From Pseudomonadota bacterium (GTDB lineage: Bacteria > Desulfobacterota > Desulfarculia > Adiutricales > JAGVGV01): a stretch of DNA of 37,554 nucleotides. This document shows positions 16,148 through 23,022 of the stretch, piece by piece (position 1 is the stretch's first letter; each line of letters starts with the position of its first letter). The notes under the pieces are model-generated. The model was not told where the DNA came from, did no database searches, and worked only from the letters and a program-made list of their open reading frames with translations. The stretch lies in NCBI GenBank assembly GCA_018830135.1, contig JAHJTB010000291.1, forward strand, positions 1-37,554, given 5' to 3'. Made by a program: the position numbers and the translations under genes.

Positions 16148-16223
16148 TGGTGCCGAGGAACGGAATTGAACCGCTGACACGGGGATTTTCAGTCCCCTGC
16201 TCTACCGACTGAGCTACCTCGGC
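16148..16223 (-). tRNA. tRNA-Phe (GAA)
   Basis: The acceptor stem GCCGAGG pairs with CCTCGGC. The D arm reads GCTCAGTCGGTAGAGC, the anticodon stem GGGGA/TCCCC holds the loop CTGAAAA with anticodon GAA, and the T arm contains GGTTCAATTCC. The 3' CCA is encoded, giving 76 bases. A promoter lies upstream and a terminator 10 bases downstream. The 3' end faces the toxin-antitoxin patch to the left. Confidence 0.98.
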
Positions 16224-16243
16224 ACTCGAATCGGAACGCCACG

Positions 16244-16272
16244 ACTTTATGGCTGCGCCCCGGATTTGTCAA
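16244..16272 (-). promoter_or_regulatory. tRNA-Phe promoter
   Basis: On the minus strand a consensus TTGACA (16272-16267), a 17-base spacer and TAAAGT (16249-16244) lie about 20 bases upstream of the mature tRNA 5' end. Confidence 0.65.
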
Positions 16273-16281
16273 GCAAAAACC

Positions 16282-17133
16282 TCAGTCCGGCCACGCGGCG
16301 GCAAAACGCTCCCCGTCCCGGCGGCCCAGGTCGTAGGCGTCCTGGAAGCCCTGGGGGTTGGTGTAGTCCCATTTGGCCACGGAGATGGGCCGGGAGGGCT
16401 GGACGTAGCGGCGGGTGGGGCTTTGGGGCAGGAGTTCGGGCCGGTAGAGCCGGGTCAGGAGGACGAGGGCCGGGCCGTCGTCCGGGTCCAGGGCGCGGAC
16501 GGGCACGTTGTCCACCAGGCCGCCGTCCAGGACCGGACCGCCGTTCCAGTTCATGACCGGGGTCATGGGCGGGGTGCAGGAGGAGGAGATGAGCAGGTCG
16601 GCCAGTTCCTCGGGGGTCCAGCAGGCCCGGACCGGCACGGCCAGGGGCCGGAAGCCGATGCGGGCCGCGATTTCGGGATGGACCCGTCCGTTGAGCTTCT
16701 TTTCGGCCATGTAGGCCCCGAAGCCCAGAAGGACGGCCAGGCGCGGCCCGGCCCAGGCCGGGGGCCGGGCCAGGAGGACCCGCATATCCGGTCCCTGGCG
16801 GAGCCGTTCCAGGCCGTCGGCATCGATGACGTCGACGACCGCCTGGCGGTAGATGGGATAGTGGGGAAAGACCGGCCGGCCGGAGAACAGGCGGAGGGGG
16901 TACATGTTTTTCGGGTTGGCCGCCACGGCCGCCTTCATGTATTCGAGGGCGAAGCGGGCCCGGCCGGCGAGGATGGCGCAGGCCATGGTGGCCCCGGCGC
17001 TGACCCCGGCCACGGCCCGGGGGGCCAGTTCCAGGGCGGGCGCGACCGAGTCCCAGAAACCGACCTGCCACAGACACCGGCTGCCTCCGCCGGCGAACAC
17101 CACGGATGAAAAGGGGGCGTCCTTGTCCATCAT
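16282..17133 (-). CDS. Patatin-like phospholipase, 283 aa
   Basis: All patatin elements are visible. The oxyanion loop is GGGSRC at 15-20, the nucleophile elbow GVSAG at 43-47 with Ser45, and the catalytic Asp203 sits in LDGGLVDN. The family hydrolyses acyl esters of phospholipids or other lipids. No signal peptide or transmembrane segment is seen, so it is probably cytoplasmic or peripheral. Two adjacent ATG codons begin the frame; the first is given. It lies alone between tRNA-Phe and the divergent TPR/beta-barrel gene. Confidence 0.9.
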   Translation of the reverse strand: MMDKDAPFSSVVFAGGGSRCLWQVGFWDSVAPALELAPRAVAGVSAGATMACAILAGRARFALEYMKAAVAANPKNMYPLRLFSGRPVFPHYPIYRQAVVDVIDADGLERLRQGPDMRVLLARPPAWAGPRLAVLLGFGAYMAEKKLNGRVHPEIAARIGFRPLAVPVRACWTPEELADLLISSSCTPPMTPVMNWNGGPVLDGGLVDNVPVRALDPDDGPALVLLTRLYRPELLPQSPTRRYVQPSRPISVAKWDYTNPQGFQDAYDLGRRDGERFAAAWPD

Positions 17134-17497
17134 CCTGGTTAACCTGCCGATATATAGTTAATATTTCGTTTACCACCCAATCGTCCCATTTCGCCTGGAC
17201 ACGGATTGTTGGACGCTTCGTTGGACGGCCTCGCAAAACATACGGGTCTTGTTCATCGAGGCTCTATTTTAGGCAAGCGGCGGGGAAAAGGCAAGTTTCG
17301 GGTCGACCCGGGCCTTCCGGAGGCTGGTTCCCGGCCCGTCTCCGGGCCTCGAAACAGAGGGCCACTATTATATAACTTGTGGTGAGGACACATTTTTCTT
17401 GACGAATTCCCCTGTTTGATGCAGAATACAAGGCTGGGCATATAGGGCGATTCCCCGTGAAATTCGCTACCTTCATGCTGAAGGGAGTTTCCGGTTT
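17134..17497. other. Divergent intergenic region between the patatin and TPR/barrel genes
   Basis: The 364 bases hold AT-rich sequence near 17150-17170 that could drive the patatin gene on the minus strand, and a promoter for the plus-strand genes at 17399-17427. No open frame in it looks real. Confidence 0.5.
17399..17427 (+). promoter_or_regulatory. Possible promoter of the TPR/barrel-fecR genes
   Basis: TTGACG at 17399-17404, a 17-base spacer and CAGAAT at 17422-17427 lie 70 bases upstream of the TPR/barrel gene start. It would drive the pair of envelope genes preceding the gsp genes. Confidence 0.45.
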
Positions 17498-19045
17498 ATG
17501 GTAAAACGAGTGATGCGCGTCTGCTGGGTTCTGGTCGTCGGCGTTCTGTTGTTGGCTCCGGGCTGGTCCGCGGCCGAGGACACGAAGGCGAAAAACCTGT
17601 ACGAACGCGGCCGGTTCGAACTCGAAGACGGGCAGTTCCAGGCGGCCCTGGACTTTCTGGACCAGGCCCTGGCCCTGGAACCGGACAACATGAGCATTCA
17701 ATACGCGCGGGCCCGGGCCCTGATCAAACTGGACCGGGTCGACGAAGGCCAGGCCTTGCTGGTCAAGGTGCTCAAGGCCGATCCCCAGGGCCAGAAGGCG
17801 GCCAATATCGATCTGGCCGCCCTGTACGCCCGGCAGCGGCGATTCGACGAGGCGACGACCTACTACACCCGGGCCATCGAGGCCTTTCCCAAGCGGACCG
17901 ACCTGTATCTGGCCCGCGCGGCCATGTATATCGAAACGGCCGACCACGACCGGGCCCGCCTGGACCTGAGCCGGGCCGTCGAACTGGAGCCGTCCGTGGC
18001 CCCGGCGGCTCGTTATTACGAGTCCCTGATCGATTACAACCGGGAGGATTTTCCGGCCGCCATCGCCAAGATCGACCAGGCCCTGGCCATGAATCCGGAC
18101 GCGGACCTGGCCAAGCAGTTGGAGGCCTTCAAGACGGCCATGGAAAAGGAGGCCCGGGTCCGCAAACCCTGGGCCATCAATGCCGGCCTGATGTACCAGT
18201 ATGACGACAACGTGTCCCTGGAACCGCTGGACGGCTTCGGGGTGGCCGCGGCCGGGGCGCCGGCCCGGGACAAGGGCGATTCGGCCTGGGGCGGATTCTT
18301 TTCCGGCACGGGCTACCTGATCAACCGCCGGCGCATGGAACTGGGCGCCACCTATACCTTCCGGGGGCTGTATTACACCGACCTGACCGAAAGCAACATG
18401 GTCGGCCACAGTCTGGCCGGGTTCTACGCGTTCAACAAGGCTCCCTGGTACTTCCGGCTTCCGGTCGAGACCGCCTTTTACATCGGCGACTCCAAGGACA
18501 AGATGACCCTGTTTTCGGTCAGTCCCAATCTGACCCGGACCTTCGGGGCCAACGACCGGACCACGGTTTACGGGGCCTGGGAATACAAGTACATGCATGA
18601 CGGTTCGTCCGACGTCCGGCGCTGGGTTTTGGGCGGGCTGCACTTTCACACTTTTCCGCTTTCCGGAGGCCGCGGCCTGATCCTGCGGGGCGGGTTGCAG
18701 CTTGAAAACGAGGACGCCCTGGGGCTCCTGGGGGCCGACTACTCCCTGACGGAAGTCAAGGCCGGCCTGACCTTTCCCCTGCCCGGGAAGTTCGAGGGGG
18801 ACGTGGGCCTGTCCCATGCCTGGATCGATTACGAGCAGAATCCGCTGTTCGACCCGAACCAGTCCCGCTCGGACGACCGCTGGATGGTCACGGCCAAACT
18901 GGGCCGGGGCCTGACCGACCGCCTGCGCCTTGACCTGATGTACACCCACACCTACAACGATTCGAACCTGGTCAGCGCGCTGGACAAGGACATTTACGAG
19001 TTCAAACGCAACGTGTACACCCTGTTGCTGACAGGCATGTTTTAG
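17498..19045 (+). CDS. TPR-containing outer-membrane beta-barrel protein, 515 aa
   Basis: A signal peptide covers residues 1-26 (ending WSAAE). Residues 30-225 form tandem TPR units (YERGRFELEDGQFQAALDFL and later repeats DLAALYARQRRFDEATTYY and DLYLARAAMYIETADHDRA). From about residue 230 the sequence alternates in the manner of beta strands (NAGLMYQYDDNVSLEP, RRRMELGATYTFRGLYY), and the chain ends in phenylalanine, the usual C-terminal signal of outer-membrane barrels. The plan resembles TPR-plus-barrel proteins such as Slam-like or PgaA-like porins, but I cannot assign a cargo. The FecR-domain gene follows after 10 bases, so the two are likely co-expressed and may work together. Confidence 0.8.
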   Translation: MVKRVMRVCWVLVVGVLLLAPGWSAAEDTKAKNLYERGRFELEDGQFQAALDFLDQALALEPDNMSIQYARARALIKLDRVDEGQALLVKVLKADPQGQKAANIDLAALYARQRRFDEATTYYTRAIEAFPKRTDLYLARAAMYIETADHDRARLDLSRAVELEPSVAPAARYYESLIDYNREDFPAAIAKIDQALAMNPDADLAKQLEAFKTAMEKEARVRKPWAINAGLMYQYDDNVSLEPLDGFGVAAAGAPARDKGDSAWGGFFSGTGYLINRRRMELGATYTFRGLYYTDLTESNMVGHSLAGFYAFNKAPWYFRLPVETAFYIGDSKDKMTLFSVSPNLTRTFGANDRTTVYGAWEYKYMHDGSSDVRRWVLGGLHFHTFPLSGGRGLILRGGLQLENEDALGLLGADYSLTEVKAGLTFPLPGKFEGDVGLSHAWIDYEQNPLFDPNQSRSDDRWMVTAKLGRGLTDRLRLDLMYTHTYNDSNLVSALDKDIYEFKRNVYTLLLTGMF

Positions 19046-19055
19046 GGAAAGGGCC

Positions 19056-20006
19056 ATGACCTTGAAGTATCGCGCCATGTTCCGGTTGGGAGTATTTCCG
19101 GCGGTCCTGATTCTGGGCCTGCTGCTGTGCGGACCGGTCCCGGCCCGGGCCGCCGAAAAGGTGGGCACGGTTTCGGTTCTCCAGGGCCGGGCCACGGTGA
19201 CCCGGGCAGGAGCGGTCAAGGCGGAAGTCATTCAGATCGGCACGGCGATCCAGGCCAACGATACCATCAAGACCGAGGCGGACGGCCGGCTGCGGGTGGT
19301 CTTTCTGGACCAGAGCATCATCAGCGTGGCCCCGAACACGTCGCTCAAGATCACGGAATACGTCTATCGACCCGCGGAAAAGGTCCGTTCCGGCGGCCTG
19401 AACCTTCTGTGGGGCAAAGTCAAGTGCTTCGTCAACGACTTCATGGGGTTCAAGAAGAGGAAGTTCGACGTGACCACCAAGACGGCGGTCATCGGCGTGC
19501 GCGGCACGGTCTTCGGGGTCTGGTTCGTGGCCGGCAGCACGACGGTCTGGTCCATTCAGAATGTGGTCGAGATTCGCAGCACGACCGACCCGACCCAGTT
19601 CGTGACCTTGACCGCGAACATGATCAGCCAGATTCGCCGGGGCAGGCTGCCCTCGAAACCGGTCCTGGTCACGCCGGCCCAGTTGCAGCAGTTGCAGCAG
19701 GGTCTGCTGCCCACCGACCTGGGCAGCGGCGCGCCGGATGGTTCCACGACCACGGGTGAGGGCGGCGGCACGGAGACCACCACCGGTTCGACCGACACCA
19801 CGGGAGGCACGACTCAGCCCGGCGGGGGCGCTTCGTCGACGACCACCACGGCGGGCCAGCCTACGAGCACGACGACCACGACCTTGAACGTGACGACCTC
19901 GACGACGACGACGACCACGACGACGACCACGACCACGACGTCGACGACGACCACCCAGCCGTCCGGGGGCCTGCTGCCCGGCTTTCCTCAACCGCCGGGA
20001 CATTAG
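19056..20006 (+). CDS. Secreted FecR-domain protein with poly-threonine tail, 316 aa
   Basis: A signal peptide ends at about residue 32 (PVPARA). A FecR domain follows (about 35-165: VGTVSVLQGRATVTRAG, then LRVVFLDQSIISVAPNTSLK and KTAVIGVRGTVFGVWF). Unlike ECF anti-sigma regulators it has no transmembrane helix or cytoplasmic domain, so it is probably periplasmic or exported. The last 85 residues are almost only Thr with Ser and Gly, including a run of 13 Thr, and end in a Gly/Pro-rich tip. Such tails are often glycosylated or span cell-wall space, which is inference here. GGGAAAGGG precedes the ATG. It lies between the TPR/barrel gene and gspC, and may be a partner of the barrel or a cargo of the secretion system. 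Confidence 0.82.
   Translation: MTLKYRAMFRLGVFPAVLILGLLLCGPVPARAAEKVGTVSVLQGRATVTRAGAVKAEVIQIGTAIQANDTIKTEADGRLRVVFLDQSIISVAPNTSLKITEYVYRPAEKVRSGGLNLLWGKVKCFVNDFMGFKKRKFDVTTKTAVIGVRGTVFGVWFVAGSTTVWSIQNVVEIRSTTDPTQFVTLTANMISQIRRGRLPSKPVLVTPAQLQQLQQGLLPTDLGSGAPDGSTTTGEGGGTETTTGSTDTTGGTTQPGGGASSTTTTAGQPTSTTTTTLNVTTSTTTTTTTTTTTTTSTTTTQPSGGLLPGFPQPPGH
19864..19955 (+). repeat. ACG/ACC trinucleotide repeat tract encoding poly-Thr
   Basis: Nearly uninterrupted ACG and ACC codons, with a few TCG, encode the threonine tail of the FecR protein. The near-uniform triplets could change in number by slippage without shifting the frame. Confidence 0.8.
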
Positions 20007-20036
20007 CCCGCGGTCCGGATTCGAGGTTCCCGCAAA

Positions 20037-20062
20037 GGCCCGGCGTTTTTGTCCGGGTCTTT
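20037..20062 (+). terminator. Weak terminator after the FecR gene
   Basis: GGCCCGG and CCGGGTC form a 7-bp stem with one G-U pair and a 9-base loop, followed only by TTTCGATT. It may partly separate the TPR/fecR unit from the gsp genes. Confidence 0.35.
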
Positions 20063-20105
20063 CGATTGGGGGAGCGCTCCGCCCCGAACCGATCCATAAA
20101 GCCGA

Positions 20106-20134
20106 TTTATATCCATATCCATTTGTGTTACAAT
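20106..20134 (+). promoter_or_regulatory. Promoter of the gsp operon
   Basis: TTTATA at 20106-20111, a 17-base spacer and an extended -10 box TGT-TACAAT (hexamer 20129-20134) lie about 50 bases upstream of gspC in a locally AT-rich segment. Confidence 0.6.
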
Positions 20135-20185
20135 GCCGATCGGATCGCAGTCCCGGGAGTATCACGTAAAGGACCCTCGGTTTCG

Positions 20186-21073
20186 ATGTCGGTTTCGGCA
20201 AAACAATACCTCTGGTTTGGCAACGCCCTGGTTCTGGGCCTGGTGGTCTGGTCCGGGGTCAACCTGGGCATGTCCATCCTGGGGCACCGCATGGATGCGG
20301 GAAGCCGGTCCCGGTCCACCGTGGAGGTGGACGGGGGGGCGGAGACGCCGCTCAAGCCCTTGAGCTTTTACGAAACCATGGCCCAACGGAGTATTTTCGG
20401 AGGGTCGGGCAAGAGTGAGGCCCAGCCGGCGGCGGTTTCGGCCCCGAAACCCGGCATGGACGGGGACTACCGTCTTCGGGGCACCATCATGGACGCGAAA
20501 AGCGGGTACTACGCCGCCATCATCGAAAGCGCCAAGACGCGGGAACAGGACCTTTACCGCCCCGGCGACCGGATCGACGAGGCCCAGATTCTCGAGATCG
20601 AGCAGGACCATGTCGTCCTGCTCTCGGGCGGGCAGAAGATCAGCCTCCACATCGAGGACGAGGCCTCGCCGTCCTCCGCCTCCCTGCCTCGGCGAACGCT
20701 CACGCCGCCCCCCGAGCGGGACGCGGCCGCGCCGCTGGCCCGGGCCGCCGGGCCGAACCAGTATATCGTCAGCCGCGACGCCCTGGGCCGCAACATGACG
20801 GACCTGAACCGGTTCATGTCCCAGGTCCGGATTCTGCCCTATTTCAAGGACGGTCAGCCTCACGGCTTCAAGATCGCTTCCATGAACCCGGCCTCGCCCC
20901 TGTCCCAGATGGGTTTCAGGCAGGGGGACGTCATTGTCCGGGTCAACGACGTCGAGGTCGGCAAACCGGAAGACCTGATCAACCTTTACCATCAGGTCCA
21001 GCAGATGGAGAACATTGCCGTGGGTTTGGAACGCGGCGGCCAGTCCCTGGACCTGAGCTACTCGATGCGTTAG
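20186..21073 (+). CDS. gspC: Type II secretion protein GspC, 295 aa
   Basis: A single N-terminal membrane helix (about residues 10-32: FGNALVLGLVVWSGVNLGM) precedes the periplasmic homology region (residues 85-160: YRLRGTIMDAKSGYYAAI, EQDLYRPGDRI). A C-terminal PDZ domain (residues 205-295) contains GFKIASMNPASPLSQMGF and QGDVIVRVNDVEVGKPEDL. GspC links the inner-membrane platform to the secretin. The ATG at 20186 is chosen because the cytoplasmic tail and TM follow directly; an upstream in-frame extension is unlike the family. It is the first gsp gene after the promoter. Confidence 0.93.
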   Translation: MSVSAKQYLWFGNALVLGLVVWSGVNLGMSILGHRMDAGSRSRSTVEVDGGAETPLKPLSFYETMAQRSIFGGSGKSEAQPAAVSAPKPGMDGDYRLRGTIMDAKSGYYAAIIESAKTREQDLYRPGDRIDEAQILEIEQDHVVLLSGGQKISLHIEDEASPSSASLPRRTLTPPPERDAAAPLARAAGPNQYIVSRDALGRNMTDLNRFMSQVRILPYFKDGQPHGFKIASMNPASPLSQMGFRQGDVIVRVNDVEVGKPEDLINLYHQVQQMENIAVGLERGGQSLDLSYSMR

Positions 21074-21082
21074 GTCCCCAGC

Positions 21083-21997
21083 GTGTACAAAGCCTTCTTC
21101 AGCTTCGACGAAGAACCCTTCAGCCTGACCCCCGACCCGAAGTTCATGTATTTGAGTCCGGGACATCAGGAGGCCCTCGAGCATATGGTTTACGGCATCG
21201 AGGAGCGCAAGGGCTTTGTCCTGATCACCGGGCACATCGGCGCGGGCAAGACCACCCTGACCCGGCTTCTGATCGACCGGCTGGAAGGCCGGATTCAGAC
21301 GGCCATGATCTTCAACACCTTTCTCAACGAGATCGAGCTGCTGCGGGCCATCAACCGGGAGTTCGGGCTTCCGGCCGACGGCGCCGGCCGGGAAGCGCTG
21401 GTCATGACTTTGAACGATTTCCTGATCGAGCAGCTTCACGCGGGCGGGACGGCGGTCGTGATCCTGGACGAGGCCCAGAACCTGTCCGTTCCGGTTCTGG
21501 AGCAGGTCCGGATGCTTTCGAATCTGGAAACGGACAACCGGAAGCTGATCCAGATCATCCTGGTGGGCCAGCCCGAACTGGCCGGTACGCTCTCGCGTCC
21601 GGACATGGCCCAGTTGAACCAGCGCATCACGGTCCGCTGCCACCTGTCACCCCTGGACAAGGAGGACGTGGCCCGCTACATCCACCACCGCCTGACCGTG
21701 GCCGGCGGTTCGGGTCTGGCCCGGTTTCATCCCCGGACCCATGGTCTGATCCACCGGTATTCCAAGGGCGTGCCCCGGCGGATCAACGCGCTTTGCGACC
21801 GGGCCCTGCTGGTGGCCTACAGTCAGGGAAGCCATCGGGTCCTGCCCTCATTCGTCCGTCAGGCCCGGGCCGAGCTGACCGGTCCCCGGCTTCCGGGGAC
21901 CAGGACCTGGCCGCGTTCCCGGATTCTCATTCCGGCCGCGGCCATCATCCTGGCCATGATTCTGGCCTTTATCGTCGGCGAGGCGTGGCGGCCATGA
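21083..21997 (+). CDS. gspA: GspA/ExeA-type AAA ATPase, 304 aa
   Basis: Walker A is GHIGAGKT at residues 50-57 and Walker B VVILDEAQ at about 125-132, in an ExeA-like AAA domain that starts with MYKAFFSFDEEPFSLTPDP, the family's typical opening. A single membrane helix lies at the very C-terminus (about 279-298). Known GspA proteins have a further periplasmic peptidoglycan-binding domain after the helix; here only a few residues follow, so this is a short form. With GspB it is thought to help insert the secretin through the peptidoglycan. The start is GTG. It overlaps the next gene by 4 bases (ATGA). Confidence 0.9.
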   Translation: MYKAFFSFDEEPFSLTPDPKFMYLSPGHQEALEHMVYGIEERKGFVLITGHIGAGKTTLTRLLIDRLEGRIQTAMIFNTFLNEIELLRAINREFGLPADGAGREALVMTLNDFLIEQLHAGGTAVVILDEAQNLSVPVLEQVRMLSNLETDNRKLIQIILVGQPELAGTLSRPDMAQLNQRITVRCHLSPLDKEDVARYIHHRLTVAGGSGLARFHPRTHGLIHRYSKGVPRRINALCDRALLVAYSQGSHRVLPSFVRQARAELTGPRLPGTRTWPRSRILIPAAAIILAMILAFIVGEAWRP

Positions 21998-23016
21998 GTT
22001 CGATCAACGACGCGCTGCGCCGGGCCAGGCGCTCGGACGCCCCTTCCGGGCCGCTGGACGGCCTCCACCCGGGCGCCCCTTCCCGGCGCTACGGCCGGAA
22101 GACCGGGACGTTCTGGGGACTGGCCGGCCTGATCGCGTTCGGCCTGGTCGCCTACTGGTACCTGGGCGCCGGCGCCCCCTTGCAGCCGTCCGAGCCCGAC
22201 GCTCCCCGTCCGGCCCGAACCGCGAAACCGGCCCCGAGACCGCCCGCTGCCCGGCCCGCTCCGGCCGAATCGCCCCCGACCGAGGCCGTGACCTCCCGGC
22301 CCGCGGTCGCTCCGATGGAGAAGGCGCCGGAACCGGTCCGGAACCCTGCCGAGCCGGCCTCGACCCCAAAGACGCCTCCGAGTCCCCCGCCTCCCGAGAG
22401 GCCGCCTGAAACGCCCCGAGCGGAGACCGCGCCCCCCAGACCGGCCCCGACGCCCCAGCCCGCCGAGCCGGCCCGGGAAACGCCCCGGCCCGACCAGGGG
22501 GAGGCCACGGCCCTGGATCACTTTCGCGCGGCCCGGGCGGCCCAGGCCAAGGGACGGGACAGTCAGGCCATATACGAATACCGCCAGGCCCTGCTCCTCG
22601 ACCCGAAGATGGCCGAAGCCTACCTCAACCTGGGCAACATCTTCTTCTACCGCCAGCGCACTCCGGGCAAGGCCATGGAAATGTACATCCAGGTCCTGCA
22701 CCTGGAACCGGACCACGAACGGGCCCACAACAACATGGGCGTGATCCTGCTCAGTCAGGGCCGCCTGGACCAGGCGGAGACCGAATTCACCGCCGCGCTT
22801 CAGCAGAATCCCGACTACGTGGACGCCTTGTTCAACATGGCCTGCCTTTTGGCGCGCCGGAAACAGTACGGCCCGGCCATGAGCCTCCTGTTCAAGGCCG
22901 GACGGCTCCAGCCCGAAGTGCGCATCTGGGCGGCCGAGGACGGGGACCTCAAGGCCCTGCGCGGCCGGTCCGATTTCAAAAAGTTCCTCAAAACCGTGCC
23001 CCAACCACGAGGATGA
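21994..23016 (+). CDS. GspB-like membrane protein with TPR domain, 340 aa
   Basis: The start MSSINDALRRARR resembles the amino-terminus of GspB proteins. A membrane helix at residues 40-58 is followed by a Pro/Ala-rich periplasmic linker (62-165) and at least three TPR units (about 168-300: AIYEYRQALLLDPKMAEAYL, NNMGVILLSQGRLDQAETEF and others). The usual GspB C-domain is replaced by TPRs, so it is GspB-like by position and N-terminus only. It overlaps gspA by 4 bases and ends 6 bases before gspD. It probably acts in secretin assembly or substrate handling in the periplasm. Confidence 0.8.
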   Translation: MSSINDALRRARRSDAPSGPLDGLHPGAPSRRYGRKTGTFWGLAGLIAFGLVAYWYLGAGAPLQPSEPDAPRPARTAKPAPRPPAARPAPAESPPTEAVTSRPAVAPMEKAPEPVRNPAEPASTPKTPPSPPPPERPPETPRAETAPPRPAPTPQPAEPARETPRPDQGEATALDHFRAARAAQAKGRDSQAIYEYRQALLLDPKMAEAYLNLGNIFFYRQRTPGKAMEMYIQVLHLEPDHERAHNNMGVILLSQGRLDQAETEFTAALQQNPDYVDALFNMACLLARRKQYGPAMSLLFKAGRLQPEVRIWAAEDGDLKALRGRSDFKKFLKTVPQPRG

Positions 23017-23022
23017 TCCGTA

